64,000 bases of DNA from Thiospirochaeta perfilievii. GTDB lineage: Bacteria > Spirochaetota > Spirochaetia > DSM-2461. Below, one piece after another: positions 18,587-27,673 of this stretch. The stretch spans positions 1,550,001 to 1,614,000 of the forward strand of contig NZ_CP035807.1 in the NCBI RefSeq assembly GCF_008329945.1, in the 5' to 3' direction. The notes beneath the pieces were generated by a model, which saw only the letters and a list, made by a program, of their open reading frames with translations, made no database searches and had not been told where the DNA came from. How positions within the stretch are numbered: position 1 is the first letter of the stretch; every line of letters starts with the position of its first letter. The translations under genes and the position numbers were made by a program.

Positions 18587-20373
18587 TGAAAAAACGTATT
18601 AATTTTATGGTTACCGCTTTCAGAGACGGTTTTCAATCTGTTTATGGAGCCAGGGTACTCTCAAAAGACTTTCTACCTGCTGTAGAAGCAGCATCAAATG
18701 CGGGAATTAGACATTTTGAAGCTGGAGGAGGAGCAAGATTTCAGGCTCCATTTTTCTACTGTAATGAAAATGGTTTTGACGTTATGGACGATTTTAGAAA
18801 GGCAACAGGACCTGATGCTAATCTTCAAACCCTTTCTAGGGGTGTAAATGTTGTTGGTCTTGCATCACAACCTAGAGATATTATTAAACTACATGCAGAC
18901 TTATTTAAAAAACATGGAATGACTACTATAAGAAACTTTGATGCCTTAAATGATGTTAACAATCTTATATACTCTGGAGAGTGTATTGTAAATGCAGGAT
19001 TAAAGCATGAGGTTTGTATAACCATGATGGAGTTACCCCCAGGGTGTGAAGGTGCTCATACACCTGAATTCTATGCAGGAGTTTTAAGAAAAATTCTTGA
19101 TGCAAATATAAAATTTGATTCAATATGCTTTAAAGACGCTTCTGGAACAAGTACTCCAGCTAAAGTTTACGACACAATAAAAGAGGCTAGAAATCTTTTA
19201 GGTGATGATATGAATATAGCATTTCACTCCCATGAAACAGCGGGAATCTGTGTTATGCAATACAAGGCAGCCCTGGAGGCAGGAGCTTCCCAAATTGACC
19301 TTTCTTTAGACCCTGTATCTGGAGGAACTTGCCAACCAGATGTTATGACTATGTGGCACGCACTTAAAGGCTCAAGGTTCGATTTAGGAATTGACCCATA
19401 TAAAATAATTGAAGTAGAAGAGACATTAAAAGATTGTCTTAAAGATTACTATATGCCTCCAGAGGCAAAGGCTGTAAACCCATTAATTCCATTCTCTCCT
19501 CTACCTGGAGGTGCGTTAACCGCAAATACTCAGATGCTTAGAGATAACAACCTTATGGATAAGTATGGAGAGATAACAAAGGCTATGGGAGAGGTAGTTG
19601 AAAGAGGTGGTTTTGGAACCTCTGTTACCCCTGTATCCCAATTCTATTTCCAACAGGCATTTAACAATGTTATGTTTGGACCTTGGAAAAAAATTGCCGA
19701 TGGTTACGGGAAAATGGTTTTAGGTTACTTTGGAGAGACTCCATGTGCACCAGATCCAAAACTGGTAGAAATAGCCCAGGAGCAACTAGGTTTAGACCCA
19801 ACAACAGAGAAGGTTGTTGATATAAACGGTAGAGACTCTTCTTTAGGTATTAAAGCTGCAAAAACAATGTTAGAAGATGCAAACCTACCTATAACAGATG
19901 AGAATATCTTTATTGCAGCAGCATGTAGAGAGAAGGGAATTCTATTCCTTGAGGGAAAAGCTACTACAAATATTAGAAAAATTGATAAAAGCTCATCAAC
20001 AGCTGACGCTAACGGAGAGTATACTGTTTCGGTTAATGGTAAAAAATATGCCATAGAGATGAAGAGTGGAAAAGCTGTTGTTAACGGAAAAGAGTACAGT
20101 GTTGATGTAGAGAATGGAATCGATAAGAATCAGACTGCTCCTACAATCTCTGGAGATGGAGATACAACAACAGCTCCACTACCAGGATTAGTTTTAAGAG
20201 TCAGTGTTGAAGCTGGTGCAACAGTTGAGGAGGGTGATGAGATTATGGTATTAGAAGCCATGAAGATGGAGTCCCCAATAACAGCTAAAAAGACAGGAAT
20301 TGTCGCTAGAATTAGCGTTAGCCAAGGCGATCAGGTAACAGCAGGACAAGAGCTGTTTACAATACAAGGATAG
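18586..20373 (+). CDS. oadA: Biotin-dependent sodium-pump decarboxylase alpha subunit (oxaloacetate decarboxylase type)
   Basis: A 595-aa cytoplasmic carboxyltransferase fused to a biotin carrier. The N-terminal TIM barrel has FRDGFQS (metal Asp), FKDASGT (carboxylated Lys) and FHSHETAG (His ligands). The C-terminal biotinyl domain has the EAMKMES lysine after a proline-poor linker. The barrel entry reads HFEAGGGARFQAP where typical OadA has LEVWGGATFDA, so this is a divergent branch and the substrate, oxaloacetate by context, is less certain than the mechanism. It overlaps oadG by one base and precedes oadB by 3 nt. Confidence 0.87.
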   Translation: MKKRINFMVTAFRDGFQSVYGARVLSKDFLPAVEAASNAGIRHFEAGGGARFQAPFFYCNENGFDVMDDFRKATGPDANLQTLSRGVNVVGLASQPRDIIKLHADLFKKHGMTTIRNFDALNDVNNLIYSGECIVNAGLKHEVCITMMELPPGCEGAHTPEFYAGVLRKILDANIKFDSICFKDASGTSTPAKVYDTIKEARNLLGDDMNIAFHSHETAGICVMQYKAALEAGASQIDLSLDPVSGGTCQPDVMTMWHALKGSRFDLGIDPYKIIEVEETLKDCLKDYYMPPEAKAVNPLIPFSPLPGGALTANTQMLRDNNLMDKYGEITKAMGEVVERGGFGTSVTPVSQFYFQQAFNNVMFGPWKKIADGYGKMVLGYFGETPCAPDPKLVEIAQEQLGLDPTTEKVVDINGRDSSLGIKAAKTMLEDANLPITDENIFIAAACREKGILFLEGKATTNIRKIDKSSSTADANGEYTVSVNGKKYAIEMKSGKAVVNGKEYSVDVENGIDKNQTAPTISGDGDTTTAPLPGLVLRVSVEAGATVEEGDEIMVLEAMKMESPITAKKTGIVARISVSQGDQVTAGQELFTIQG

Positions 20374-20376
20374 AAT

Positions 20377-21687
20377 ATGAATTTACTACTTCAAATAAAT
20401 ATACCAGACGCCCTAAGGGAAGTTTGGAAGTCCACAGGGATTGTAAACTTTACCCTTGGGCAGATTATAATGATTTGCGTAGGCCTTATCCTTCTTTTCT
20501 TAGCAATAAAAAAAGATTTTGAACCTCTATTATTAGTTCCTATTGGTATGGGAGCAATATTTGCAAATATCCCAACTGCAGGGATCGCTGATCCAACGGT
20601 ACATTTTATTAAGTCTATAAACCCTGAAACATTGTCACATTATGGTTCAACCGTTGCAGGGAAGGCAGTAGAGTTAGGAATTACAGGAAGTAAGGTAAGT
20701 GAATTTATAGGAATTGCTGAGGGACATTTTACAGCCTTTGGAGGACTAGTAGGACAGTTATACGGTTTTGGAGTTGAAAGTGGCCTATTCCCATTAATTA
20801 TTTTTATGGGTGTTGGTGCTATGACTGATTTTGGACCACTTCTTGCAAACCCTAAAACAGCACTATTAGGTGGAGCGGCTCAGTTTGGAATTTTTGCCAC
20901 GCTTTTAGGTGCATTAGGTTTAAGCCAACTGGGGATCTTAGATTTTACACTACCTGAAGCTGGAGCAATTGGTATTATAGGTGGAGCCGATGGTCCTACC
21001 GCTATATTTTTAGCATCTAAACTAGCTCCCAACCTTCTAGGAGCCATAGCTGTTGCTGCTTACTCCTATATGGCGCTAGTTCCAATAATACAGCCACCAA
21101 TTATGAGGCTACTAACAACTAAGGAAGAGCGAAAAATTAAGATGGTACAACTTAGACATGTTTCTAAAAGAGAGAAAATAATATTTCCTATAGTTGTATT
21201 AATCCTCTGTACAATACTTCTTCCAAGTGCAACTCCTCTTATTGGAGCCCTAATGTTTGGAAACTTAGCAAGAGAGTGTGGTAAGGTTGATAGACTTGCA
21301 AGCACTATGCAAAATGAACTAATAAATATAGTTACTATATTTTTAGGTCTCTCTGTTGGATCAAAAATGGAAGCAGAAAAGTTCCTAGATCCTAAAACCC
21401 TAGGTATTTTAGCACTAGGTCTAGTTGCATTTAGTATTGGAACATCATTTGGAGTTATTATGGCAAAAATAATGAATAAATTTCTAAAAACTCCAATTAA
21501 TCCGCTTATTGGAGCTGCGGGAGTTTCTGCAGTACCAATGGCAGCAAGGGTTGCAAATAAGGTAGGTCTAGAAGAAGACTCGTCGAACTACCTTTTAATG
21601 CATGCAATGGGTCCAAACGTTGCTGGAGTTGTAGGTTCAGCTGTAGCGGCAGGTATACTATTAGCCCTAATCCCAGCATTAATGTAA
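20377..21687 (+). CDS. oadB: Sodium-pump decarboxylase beta subunit
   Basis: A 436-aa multispanning membrane subunit that decarboxylates carboxybiotin and exports Na+. Family motifs are [43 protein letters not shown] and the C-terminal [23 protein letters not shown], with the membrane Asp in GGADGPT. It closes the oadGAB operon and is followed by a strong intrinsic terminator. Confidence 0.95.
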   Translation: MNLLLQINIPDALREVWKSTGIVNFTLGQIIMICVGLILLFLAIKKDFEPLLLVPIGMGAIFANIPTAGIADPTVHFIKSINPETLSHYGSTVAGKAVELGITGSKVSEFIGIAEGHFTAFGGLVGQLYGFGVESGLFPLIIFMGVGAMTDFGPLLANPKTALLGGAAQFGIFATLLGALGLSQLGILDFTLPEAGAIGIIGGADGPTAIFLASKLAPNLLGAIAVAAYSYMALVPIIQPPIMRLLTTKEERKIKMVQLRHVSKREKIIFPIVVLILCTILLPSATPLIGALMFGNLARECGKVDRLASTMQNELINIVTIFLGLSVGSKMEAEKFLDPKTLGILALGLVAFSIGTSFGVIMAKIMNKFLKTPINPLIGAAGVSAVPMAARVANKVGLEEDSSNYLLMHAMGPNVAGVVGSAVAAGILLALIPALM

Positions 21688-21706
21688 TAATAAATAATTA
21701 TTATAG

Positions 21707-21737
21707 AGCTGTAACTTTATGTTGCAGCTTTTTTTTT
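21707..21737 (+). terminator. Intrinsic terminator of the oadGAB operon
   Basis: AGCTGTAAC pairs with GTTGCAGCT (one G-T pair) around a 5-nt loop and is followed by eight T. The T-run runs directly into TATACT, the -10 box of the next gene. Confidence 0.92.
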
Positions 21738-21738
21738 G

Positions 21739-21744
21739 TATACT
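21739..21744 (+). promoter_or_regulatory. -10 box of a leaderless promoter for the exchanger gene
   Basis: TATACT ends exactly 6 nt before ATG 21751. No Shine-Dalgarno sequence exists, since the upstream bases are the terminator T-run. The -35 hexamer (TTTATG at 17-nt spacing) is weak. Confidence 0.55.
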
Positions 21745-21750
21745 CTATAT

Positions 21751-22686
21751 ATGACAGATTTATTATTACAGATTGGAATATTTATAATTGCAGTAGCAGT
21801 TCTTGTTTGGGCATCAGATAAGTTTATAGATGCCGCAGACAGTATTGGGAAGTTCATGAAACTACCCTCATTTATTATTGGTGTTCTACTTGTTGGTATT
21901 GGGACATCCCTACCAGAACTTGTTACATCCCTTGTGGCTGTAGCTGAATCAAGCTCAGAGATAGTTGTAGGAAATGTATTTGGTTCCAATATTGCCAATA
22001 TGTTTTTAGTTTTTGGAGCAGCAACTCTTTTTTCCAAAAGTTTTGAGATTAAGCACGATATAATGAAAACGGATCTACCCTTTTTAATGTTGGCTACAGG
22101 TTATATCTCAATTGCAGTAATGGATCTTAGGTTCTCTTTTGGGGAAGGTATTATCTGCCTCATTATGTTACTTCTCTATCTATACCGTTCTTTAAAAGAT
22201 GGGGCAATAGAAACTTTAATTGAAGAGAAAGCTCATAAACCAACAATAAAAGATTGGATTTTTATACTTTTAACTCCTCTATTGATTTTTATTAGTTCAA
22301 AATTTTTAATCACATCCATTAAAGAGATTGCAGCTATAATTGGAGTAGGAAATGAAATTGTAGCATCTACCGCTGTGGCCCTTGGGACATCCCTACCTGA
22401 ACTTATGGTAACAATTCAAGCTGGAAGAAAGGGACAAAATGAGATGGCTGTAGGAAATGTATTAGGATCTAACCTATTTAATATATTAGCTGTTATGGGT
22501 ATACCTGCAATGATAACCACCCTTATTATTCCTCAAAGTATAATAATTTTTACTCTTCCTATGCTTATTATGTCAGCTCTACTTTTTATGATAATAGCCC
22601 AAGCTAAAAAAGTTTATAGGATATATGGATTTCTTTTCATTCTAATGTACATCTATTACAACCTAAAACAGTACGACCTTATATAA
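21751..22686 (+). CDS. CaCA-family Na+/Ca2+ exchanger (YrbG-like)
   Basis: A 311-aa inner-membrane antiporter with ten or so hydrophobic segments. The two inverted alpha-repeats are plain: VGIGTSLPELVTSL...VVGNVFGSNIANM in the N-terminal half and VALGTSLPELMVTIQ...AVGNVLGSNLFNI in the C-terminal half, carrying the ion-binding Glu and Asn/Ser residues. Start is ATG 21751; the TTG 15 nt upstream lies in the T-run and -10 box. It may use the Na+ gradient built by the adjacent decarboxylase pump. Confidence 0.93.
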   Translation: MTDLLLQIGIFIIAVAVLVWASDKFIDAADSIGKFMKLPSFIIGVLLVGIGTSLPELVTSLVAVAESSSEIVVGNVFGSNIANMFLVFGAATLFSKSFEIKHDIMKTDLPFLMLATGYISIAVMDLRFSFGEGIICLIMLLLYLYRSLKDGAIETLIEEKAHKPTIKDWIFILLTPLLIFISSKFLITSIKEIAAIIGVGNEIVASTAVALGTSLPELMVTIQAGRKGQNEMAVGNVLGSNLFNILAVMGIPAMITTLIIPQSIIIFTLPMLIMSALLFMIIAQAKKVYRIYGFLFILMYIYYNLKQYDLI

Positions 22687-22699
22687 ATAGGATTAAAAT

Positions 22700-23968
22700 A
22701 TGATCTTTAAACTTAAATATATTTTATCACTCTTAATAGTGGTCCTATTTTCAGGGTGTGTTAGTAATATCTCTTTAATTAGAATAACTGGAGACCTAGA
22801 AGATAGGTATATAGAATTTAACAGGGATGAAAATCTATTAGGCTGGGAATTAATTCATTTTTCTGCAGCTGTAGGAACCAGAGAAGAGATTTTAGAAATA
22901 ATAGATAATACAACAGACCTAAACATTAAAGACATTAATAACAATACTCCTATAACAGTAGCTCAGAGATATAACAACCTAGAAACCTTTGAAGAGTTAT
23001 TAAAGGCAGGTGCACTTTTAAAATGGAAAAACTATTTTAATAAAGAGAGCATTCCTAAGGCTATTGAAATTGCAGGTAGATATGGATATGACGTTAATAC
23101 TATTGATTCTAGACATAAATATTTAACTTCTGATGTTTTACATGTTTTAATGCCACCAGATATGAATTATAAATATTTTGAGAATGCTAACACATACCCC
23201 TTCCAACCTACCAATACTAATTTTTCCTATATTAATTGTTGGTGGTTAGCAGAATGTGCTTTTCTAGCTTACACTCCCCCTGAATTTGCAAAAATTCAAT
23301 ATGAAAAAGCTGGCTTTAATAATTATAAATTTTTTAAACAATCGATGACAGAGTGTATGGTAGTTTGGAATAAAAAGTCCATTATAATTTCATTTAGAGG
23401 TACTTCGGAATTCAATGATGTACTTGCAGATATACGAACAATTCAAACTAACTTCCCCCTTGGCGGGAAGGTGCATAAAGGATTTTTTGAAGCTTATAAA
23501 TCTATAAAAAGCGGGGATGATGGGTTAAAGACATTTATAGAAGAGTTAACTAAAGATCAAGAAAAGAGAGCTATTTGGATTACTGGCCACAGTTTTGGTG
23601 GGGCATTAGCAGGTCTATTTTTTACAGACTTTGAAAATGCCACAGGACTATATACCTTTGGTGCCCCAAGGATTGGAGATAAGGAGTTTTTACAATTAAC
23701 CAATTGTAGACCAATGTGGAGAGTAGAAAATAATCAAGATATTGTAATAACTCTACCTAAAAGTTTTGGTAGTTTAAACTATGGTAATTTAGGATATCTA
23801 ATATTTTTTGGAGAATTTGGCGAGCTCTATGATTTAACAGATAGTATTTATACAAAAACATATACAAATTATAGACAATCCTACCTACCCTTTCAGATAA
23901 GAGGTGTAAGAAATCATATGCCTATTAACTACGTAGTTAAAAGTTGGAATAATTTAATTAACCATTAA
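22700..23968 (+). CDS. Lipoprotein class 3 lipase with ankyrin-like repeats
   Basis: A 422-aa predicted lipoprotein (signal ending LLIVVLFSGC, lipidated Cys at about residue 20). Residues about 50-110 look like two ankyrin repeats (LIHFSAAVGTREEILEIID, NNTPITVAQRYNNLETFEELLKAGA). The C-terminal part is a class 3 lipase: IISFRGTSEFNDVLADI, the nucleophile elbow GHSFGGALAG, and TFGAPRIGDKEF; a late His near RGVRNHMPINYV is the likely catalytic His. An AGGA site precedes ATG 22700. The stop overlaps the convergent gene by 4 nt. Confidence 0.82.
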   Translation: MIFKLKYILSLLIVVLFSGCVSNISLIRITGDLEDRYIEFNRDENLLGWELIHFSAAVGTREEILEIIDNTTDLNIKDINNNTPITVAQRYNNLETFEELLKAGALLKWKNYFNKESIPKAIEIAGRYGYDVNTIDSRHKYLTSDVLHVLMPPDMNYKYFENANTYPFQPTNTNFSYINCWWLAECAFLAYTPPEFAKIQYEKAGFNNYKFFKQSMTECMVVWNKKSIIISFRGTSEFNDVLADIRTIQTNFPLGGKVHKGFFEAYKSIKSGDDGLKTFIEELTKDQEKRAIWITGHSFGGALAGLFFTDFENATGLYTFGAPRIGDKEFLQLTNCRPMWRVENNQDIVITLPKSFGSLNYGNLGYLIFFGEFGELYDLTDSIYTKTYTNYRQSYLPFQIRGVRNHMPINYVVKSWNNLINH

Positions 23969-24858
23969 TTATTTGATAAATCTTCTAGAAAATCCATAAC
24001 TATAATATTTGCATCCTCGTTGGCTTTAAAATTACCATAAATTGTTCCCCCATAATATTTAGGGTTACCATAGTAGAATAAATGCCCAGCATTTTTATAT
24101 AAGTAGTGATCATACTTATATTTAAAGTTATTATTTTTAAGTCTATTCATTATATCTTCACACATTTTTGATGATGGCCACATAATATCATCATCTCCAG
24201 ATAACAATAAAATAGGCCCATTAATCTCTTCAACCTTTATAGTAGCCTTAATCACAGCTTCTTTATTTTCTAAAGATAAATTAAATAGATCTAAATAGTG
24301 GTTATTTATTATCTTTGAAACATCAACTTTTGCATAAGGGACAAAGGGTATTGGTTTGCCTTTATAAGACCAACTTGATTTTGGGAAAAAGCTGTCATAG
24401 TTAATTCCCTGAAATACCACAGAAGATGGAACATTTGCAACAACCCCACTAATATCATTAAATGTTGAACCTAATAATAGTGCTAACTCTCCACCCTTGG
24501 ATGTTCCAATAAGTACAATTTTTTTCCCTTTGACATATGGATTCTCTTTAAATTCATCTATAGCTTTTCTAAAATACTCTAAAGGAATCATCTCTAACTT
24601 ATCTGGGGTATTTTTTGTGCCAAAATAACCTAAAGAAAGGGAAGAATATCCATTAGAAGTAAAATTATCATAGTTATATATAGGCATATTTCCACCAGAA
24701 CCACCAAGAAATATGATAGCAACGTTTTTTACTTCTCCTACTGGTTCATAAAATTGAGAATCCACAATAATTTTATCCATATTTGAAGATTTGGAGCATG
24801 AAAAAAGTATTAAAGTAATAATGACGGAGAATATCTTTTTTAAGTATAACATAATCAA
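23965..24858 (-). CDS. Lipoprotein alpha/beta hydrolase, acyl-CoA thioesterase/BAAT C-terminal type
   Basis: A 297-aa predicted lipoprotein (IITLILFSC). The hydrolase core resembles the BAAT C-terminal family: IFLGGSGGNMPIY, SLGYFG, the nucleophile motif GTSKGGELALLLG, DDDIMWPS with the acidic residue, and NAGHLFYYGNPKYYGG with the catalytic His. The natural acyl substrate is unknown. It converges on and overlaps the class 3 lipase, and the two may both act on lipids at the cell surface. Confidence 0.75.
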   Translation of the reverse strand: MIMLYLKKIFSVIITLILFSCSKSSNMDKIIVDSQFYEPVGEVKNVAIIFLGGSGGNMPIYNYDNFTSNGYSSLSLGYFGTKNTPDKLEMIPLEYFRKAIDEFKENPYVKGKKIVLIGTSKGGELALLLGSTFNDISGVVANVPSSVVFQGINYDSFFPKSSWSYKGKPIPFVPYAKVDVSKIINNHYLDLFNLSLENKEAVIKATIKVEEINGPILLLSGDDDIMWPSSKMCEDIMNRLKNNNFKYKYDHYLYKNAGHLFYYGNPKYYGGTIYGNFKANEDANIIVMDFLEDLSNN

Positions 24859-25052
24859 AAACCTACTTTATATTGGATTGGAGAATATACCTTAACGTAA
24901 AAATAATATTTAAATTTAAAAGATAGTTCAAGTTTTTTTTTATTTGTAATTATTAAATTAGTTTTAGTGTTCTGTTGCAATCATTATATTATCTATAATT
25001 TTGTGGTATTAATACTTCAATTAGTTGATATATAGTATAATAATATATAGAT
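24859..25052. other. AT-rich intergenic spacer between divergent genes
   Basis: 194 nt of AT-rich sequence between the BAAT-like lipoprotein and vanW. A consensus TATAAT at 25036-25041, 11 nt before the vanW TTG, is the only clear signal. No RNA gene or ORF is supported. Confidence 0.5.
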
Positions 25053-25877
25053 TTGTTTAATGAAAAAGAGACTGAGTCAGTACCACCCTATACTATATTT
25101 TATTGCAGTAAAAAAAATCAATTTAGTCGTTATATACAATGGTATTTTTCAACAAAAAAATATGCATATGAAAAAGCAGATATATTCCTGTTCTCATATA
25201 AAGTAAAAGATCATAAACTACTACACCTTCGTAGGTTAGGTTCTGTAGATATGAGTTTACAACAAAATAAGGTTGTTAATCTAAAATTAATGGCACCACT
25301 TATAGATAGTGTAGTAATAAAACCTGGTCAATATTTTAGTATATGGAAGTTAACTGGAAAAAATAATAGAAAAAATGGCTACAAAGAGGCTCTAACATTA
25401 AAAGGTACTGAAGTTTCCTCATCTATTGGTGGAGGAGTTTGTCAAATGGCTAATTTGATTCATTGGATGGCATTACATAGCAAATTACAAGTAGTTGAAA
25501 GATTCCATCATAGTTTAGATTTTTTCCCTGATAATAACAGAAAGATTCCATTTGGGACAGGAGCAGCAATTATGTATAACTATATGGATTTAGAACTCTA
25601 TAATCCTAGCAGTGAGAATATAATTATCAAGATATCAGTTGGGCCTAAATATTTAGAAGGTAGCATATCAAGTGATACACCTGTTACAACAGAATACAAG
25701 GTAGTTGAAAAGAACCAATACTTTAAGAAAATTGACAATGTATATTTTAGATTTAATGAAATATGGCGAGAAGATCAAAATAACCCTTCATATAAAGAGT
25801 TACTATTTAAGAATAAATCTAGGGTGATATATAATGATAAGTTTATTCCGCAAGATCTAATAAAAATGAACGTTTAA
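25053..25877 (+). CDS. VanW family protein
   Basis: A 274-aa protein of the VanW family: KVVNLKLMAPLIDSVVIKPGQYFSIWKL, GGGVCQMANLIHWMALHS, VERFHHSLDFFPD and IPFGTGAAIMYNY are the family's core. VanW proteins are linked to cell-wall modification but their biochemical role is not established. No signal peptide or membrane segment is visible. TTG 25053 is the only candidate start downstream of an in-frame stop; no good ribosome site precedes it. The last 35 nt overlap the convergent carrier-protein gene. Confidence 0.82.
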   Translation: MFNEKETESVPPYTIFYCSKKNQFSRYIQWYFSTKKYAYEKADIFLFSYKVKDHKLLHLRRLGSVDMSLQQNKVVNLKLMAPLIDSVVIKPGQYFSIWKLTGKNNRKNGYKEALTLKGTEVSSSIGGGVCQMANLIHWMALHSKLQVVERFHHSLDFFPDNNRKIPFGTGAAIMYNYMDLELYNPSSENIIIKISVGPKYLEGSISSDTPVTTEYKVVEKNQYFKKIDNVYFRFNEIWREDQNNPSYKELLFKNKSRVIYNDKFIPQDLIKMNV

Positions 25878-26085
25878 CCATTTTAGACAGGGATTCTATA
25901 GAGAAAAAATTGTCTAATATAAACTCATTATCAGGAATAACAATTTCAAAATGCTTTTCAATAGAGGCAAGTAACTCTTCAAAGTCTAGGGAGTCCATCT
26001 CTCCCCAGGTTATTAATTCACCATTTTTAGGTAGACAACCCTTCTGACTAATAATAATATCTTCTATACTTTTTATAGTATTCAA
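25843..26085 (-). CDS. Acyl/peptidyl carrier protein
   Basis: An 80-aa four-helix carrier protein. WGEMDSLDFEELLASIEKHFEIVIPDNEF contains the DSL motif whose Ser takes phosphopantetheine. TTG 26085 is preceded by AAGGAG inside the end of the adenylation gene, so the two are translated together. The pair resembles DltC/DltA or a stand-alone NRPS loading module, but no acyltransferase (DltB/DltD) or synthase is nearby. Confidence 0.8.
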   Translation of the reverse strand: MNTIKSIEDIIISQKGCLPKNGELITWGEMDSLDFEELLASIEKHFEIVIPDNEFILDNFFSIESLSKMVKRSFLLDLAE

Positions 26086-27491
26086 TTATACTCCTTCATT
26101 TTTAATAATTTATTGTAATCAATTTTCCCAGATGATGTTATTGGGAATGTTTCAATTAATACAAAACTTGATACTCGCATATATTGGGGTAACAACTTTT
26201 TCTGCTTTTCTTTAGCATAATTAATTAGATTATCTCTACCTGAATTTTTAATAAATCCCACTAATTTTTTTTCAAAAATAATTATGACTTCAGTATTTAA
26301 CACATGACTTAATACAGTCTCAATCTCCTCTAATTCTATTCTATATCCATTTAGTTTAATCTGACGATCCCTTCTTCCAATAAAGAAATAATTTCCATCT
26401 TTAAAACTTACTATATCACCAGTTTTATACCATCGTATACTGTCTTCTGTATAAAAGCAGTCATTAGAGCTATTTAAATATCCAAGAGAGACACAATTCC
26501 CTCCAATAATTAATTCATCATCTACAATTTTAAATAAATTCATATTTCTAGGATTACCTATTGGAGTATTTATATATGGACAATCTAAAGTAAATTTAAA
26601 GGAAGAGACACAAAAACAAGCTTCTGTAGGTCCATACATATTATATATTGATAAGTTTTTATGCTTTTTAAGCAAACTTAATGCCGAATTCCTTGGAAAA
26701 ACTTCTCCAATCAGAACTAAATCTTTTAAAGATGATTTAGTCCCACAAATATGAGGTTCTATCCGGGAGAAGAAACTGGGAACCATGGCTAAATGATTTA
26801 TCAAGCCATGTTCAATATATGTTACAAATGATTTTGGGAATAATATTATTTCATCTGGGATTATATGTAATACACCACAATATATAAGTAGTGCAAATAT
26901 ATCAGGTATAGATAAATCAAAATGTGTTGGTGCAATTAAACCAGAAACTGTTTCTTCTGTTAGCTTTAGATATGATGTATACCAAAGAAGTAACTCTGAT
27001 AGTGCCTGATAAGTTATAATAGCTCCTTTAGGGGAGCCTGTAGAACCTGAAGTGAAAATTGTATATGCTACATCTTTTTCCTCAGAAGAGATAAAGCGGT
27101 CTATTTTAATTGGTACCTCGTTGAATAATTCATCAGTAAAAATAATTGTATTACTGATTTTCCTTGAAATATCATCATCTCGATCAATAATAACTATTGG
27201 ATTTTTAATCGAATCAATTATGGATAGTACTCTTATTTCACTATCCTTACGGTTTAATGGGATATAGATATTGCCTGACAATAAAATACCATAACTAATT
27301 GATATAAGATCAATACTCTTTCCACCTAAATATATTATGTGTTTGTTTTTATATCTATTAAGAAATGTTCCAACCTGACGTATTCTATACAATAATTCAT
27401 GATAATATAGTTCTTCTTTCTTATATATAACTGCAACCTTACTTGAAAAGGTATCAAATAGAGTAAGGTTTTTCTTTAAAAAACTAGTCAC
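26082..27491 (-). CDS. AMP-dependent adenylation enzyme (DltA/NRPS A-domain type)
   Basis: A 469-aa cytoplasmic adenylate-forming enzyme. Core motifs are YTIFTSGSTGSPKGAI (phosphate binding), NMYGPTEACFC, WYKTGDIVSFKDG, FIGRRDRQIKLNGYRIELEEIE and the C-terminal lysine in PITSSGKIDYNKLL. It lacks condensation or carrier domains; the carrier is the separate next gene. It presumably activates an amino or other acid and loads it on that carrier. Length and motif spacing suit DltA-like enzymes, but the specificity pocket cannot be read by eye. Confidence 0.85.
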   Translation of the reverse strand: MTSFLKKNLTLFDTFSSKVAVIYKKEELYYHELLYRIRQVGTFLNRYKNKHIIYLGGKSIDLISISYGILLSGNIYIPLNRKDSEIRVLSIIDSIKNPIVIIDRDDDISRKISNTIIFTDELFNEVPIKIDRFISSEEKDVAYTIFTSGSTGSPKGAIITYQALSELLLWYTSYLKLTEETVSGLIAPTHFDLSIPDIFALLIYCGVLHIIPDEIILFPKSFVTYIEHGLINHLAMVPSFFSRIEPHICGTKSSLKDLVLIGEVFPRNSALSLLKKHKNLSIYNMYGPTEACFCVSSFKFTLDCPYINTPIGNPRNMNLFKIVDDELIIGGNCVSLGYLNSSNDCFYTEDSIRWYKTGDIVSFKDGNYFFIGRRDRQIKLNGYRIELEEIETVLSHVLNTEVIIIFEKKLVGFIKNSGRDNLINYAKEKQKKLLPQYMRVSSFVLIETFPITSSGKIDYNKLLKMKEYN

Positions 27492-27673
27492 ATTACACTC
27501 TCATTTTTAATTATTTTTAACTATCTTATCATTTTTACAGCTCTATAAAAAAGTCAATTCTAAATAAAGATAACTTAAAAACGACTATACTATTACCAAT
27601 ATATAAAACTGGTTCTATAATAGAATATTGATTAAGGTTTTATCTAAATTAAACTAAGTATTAGGGGAGATTT

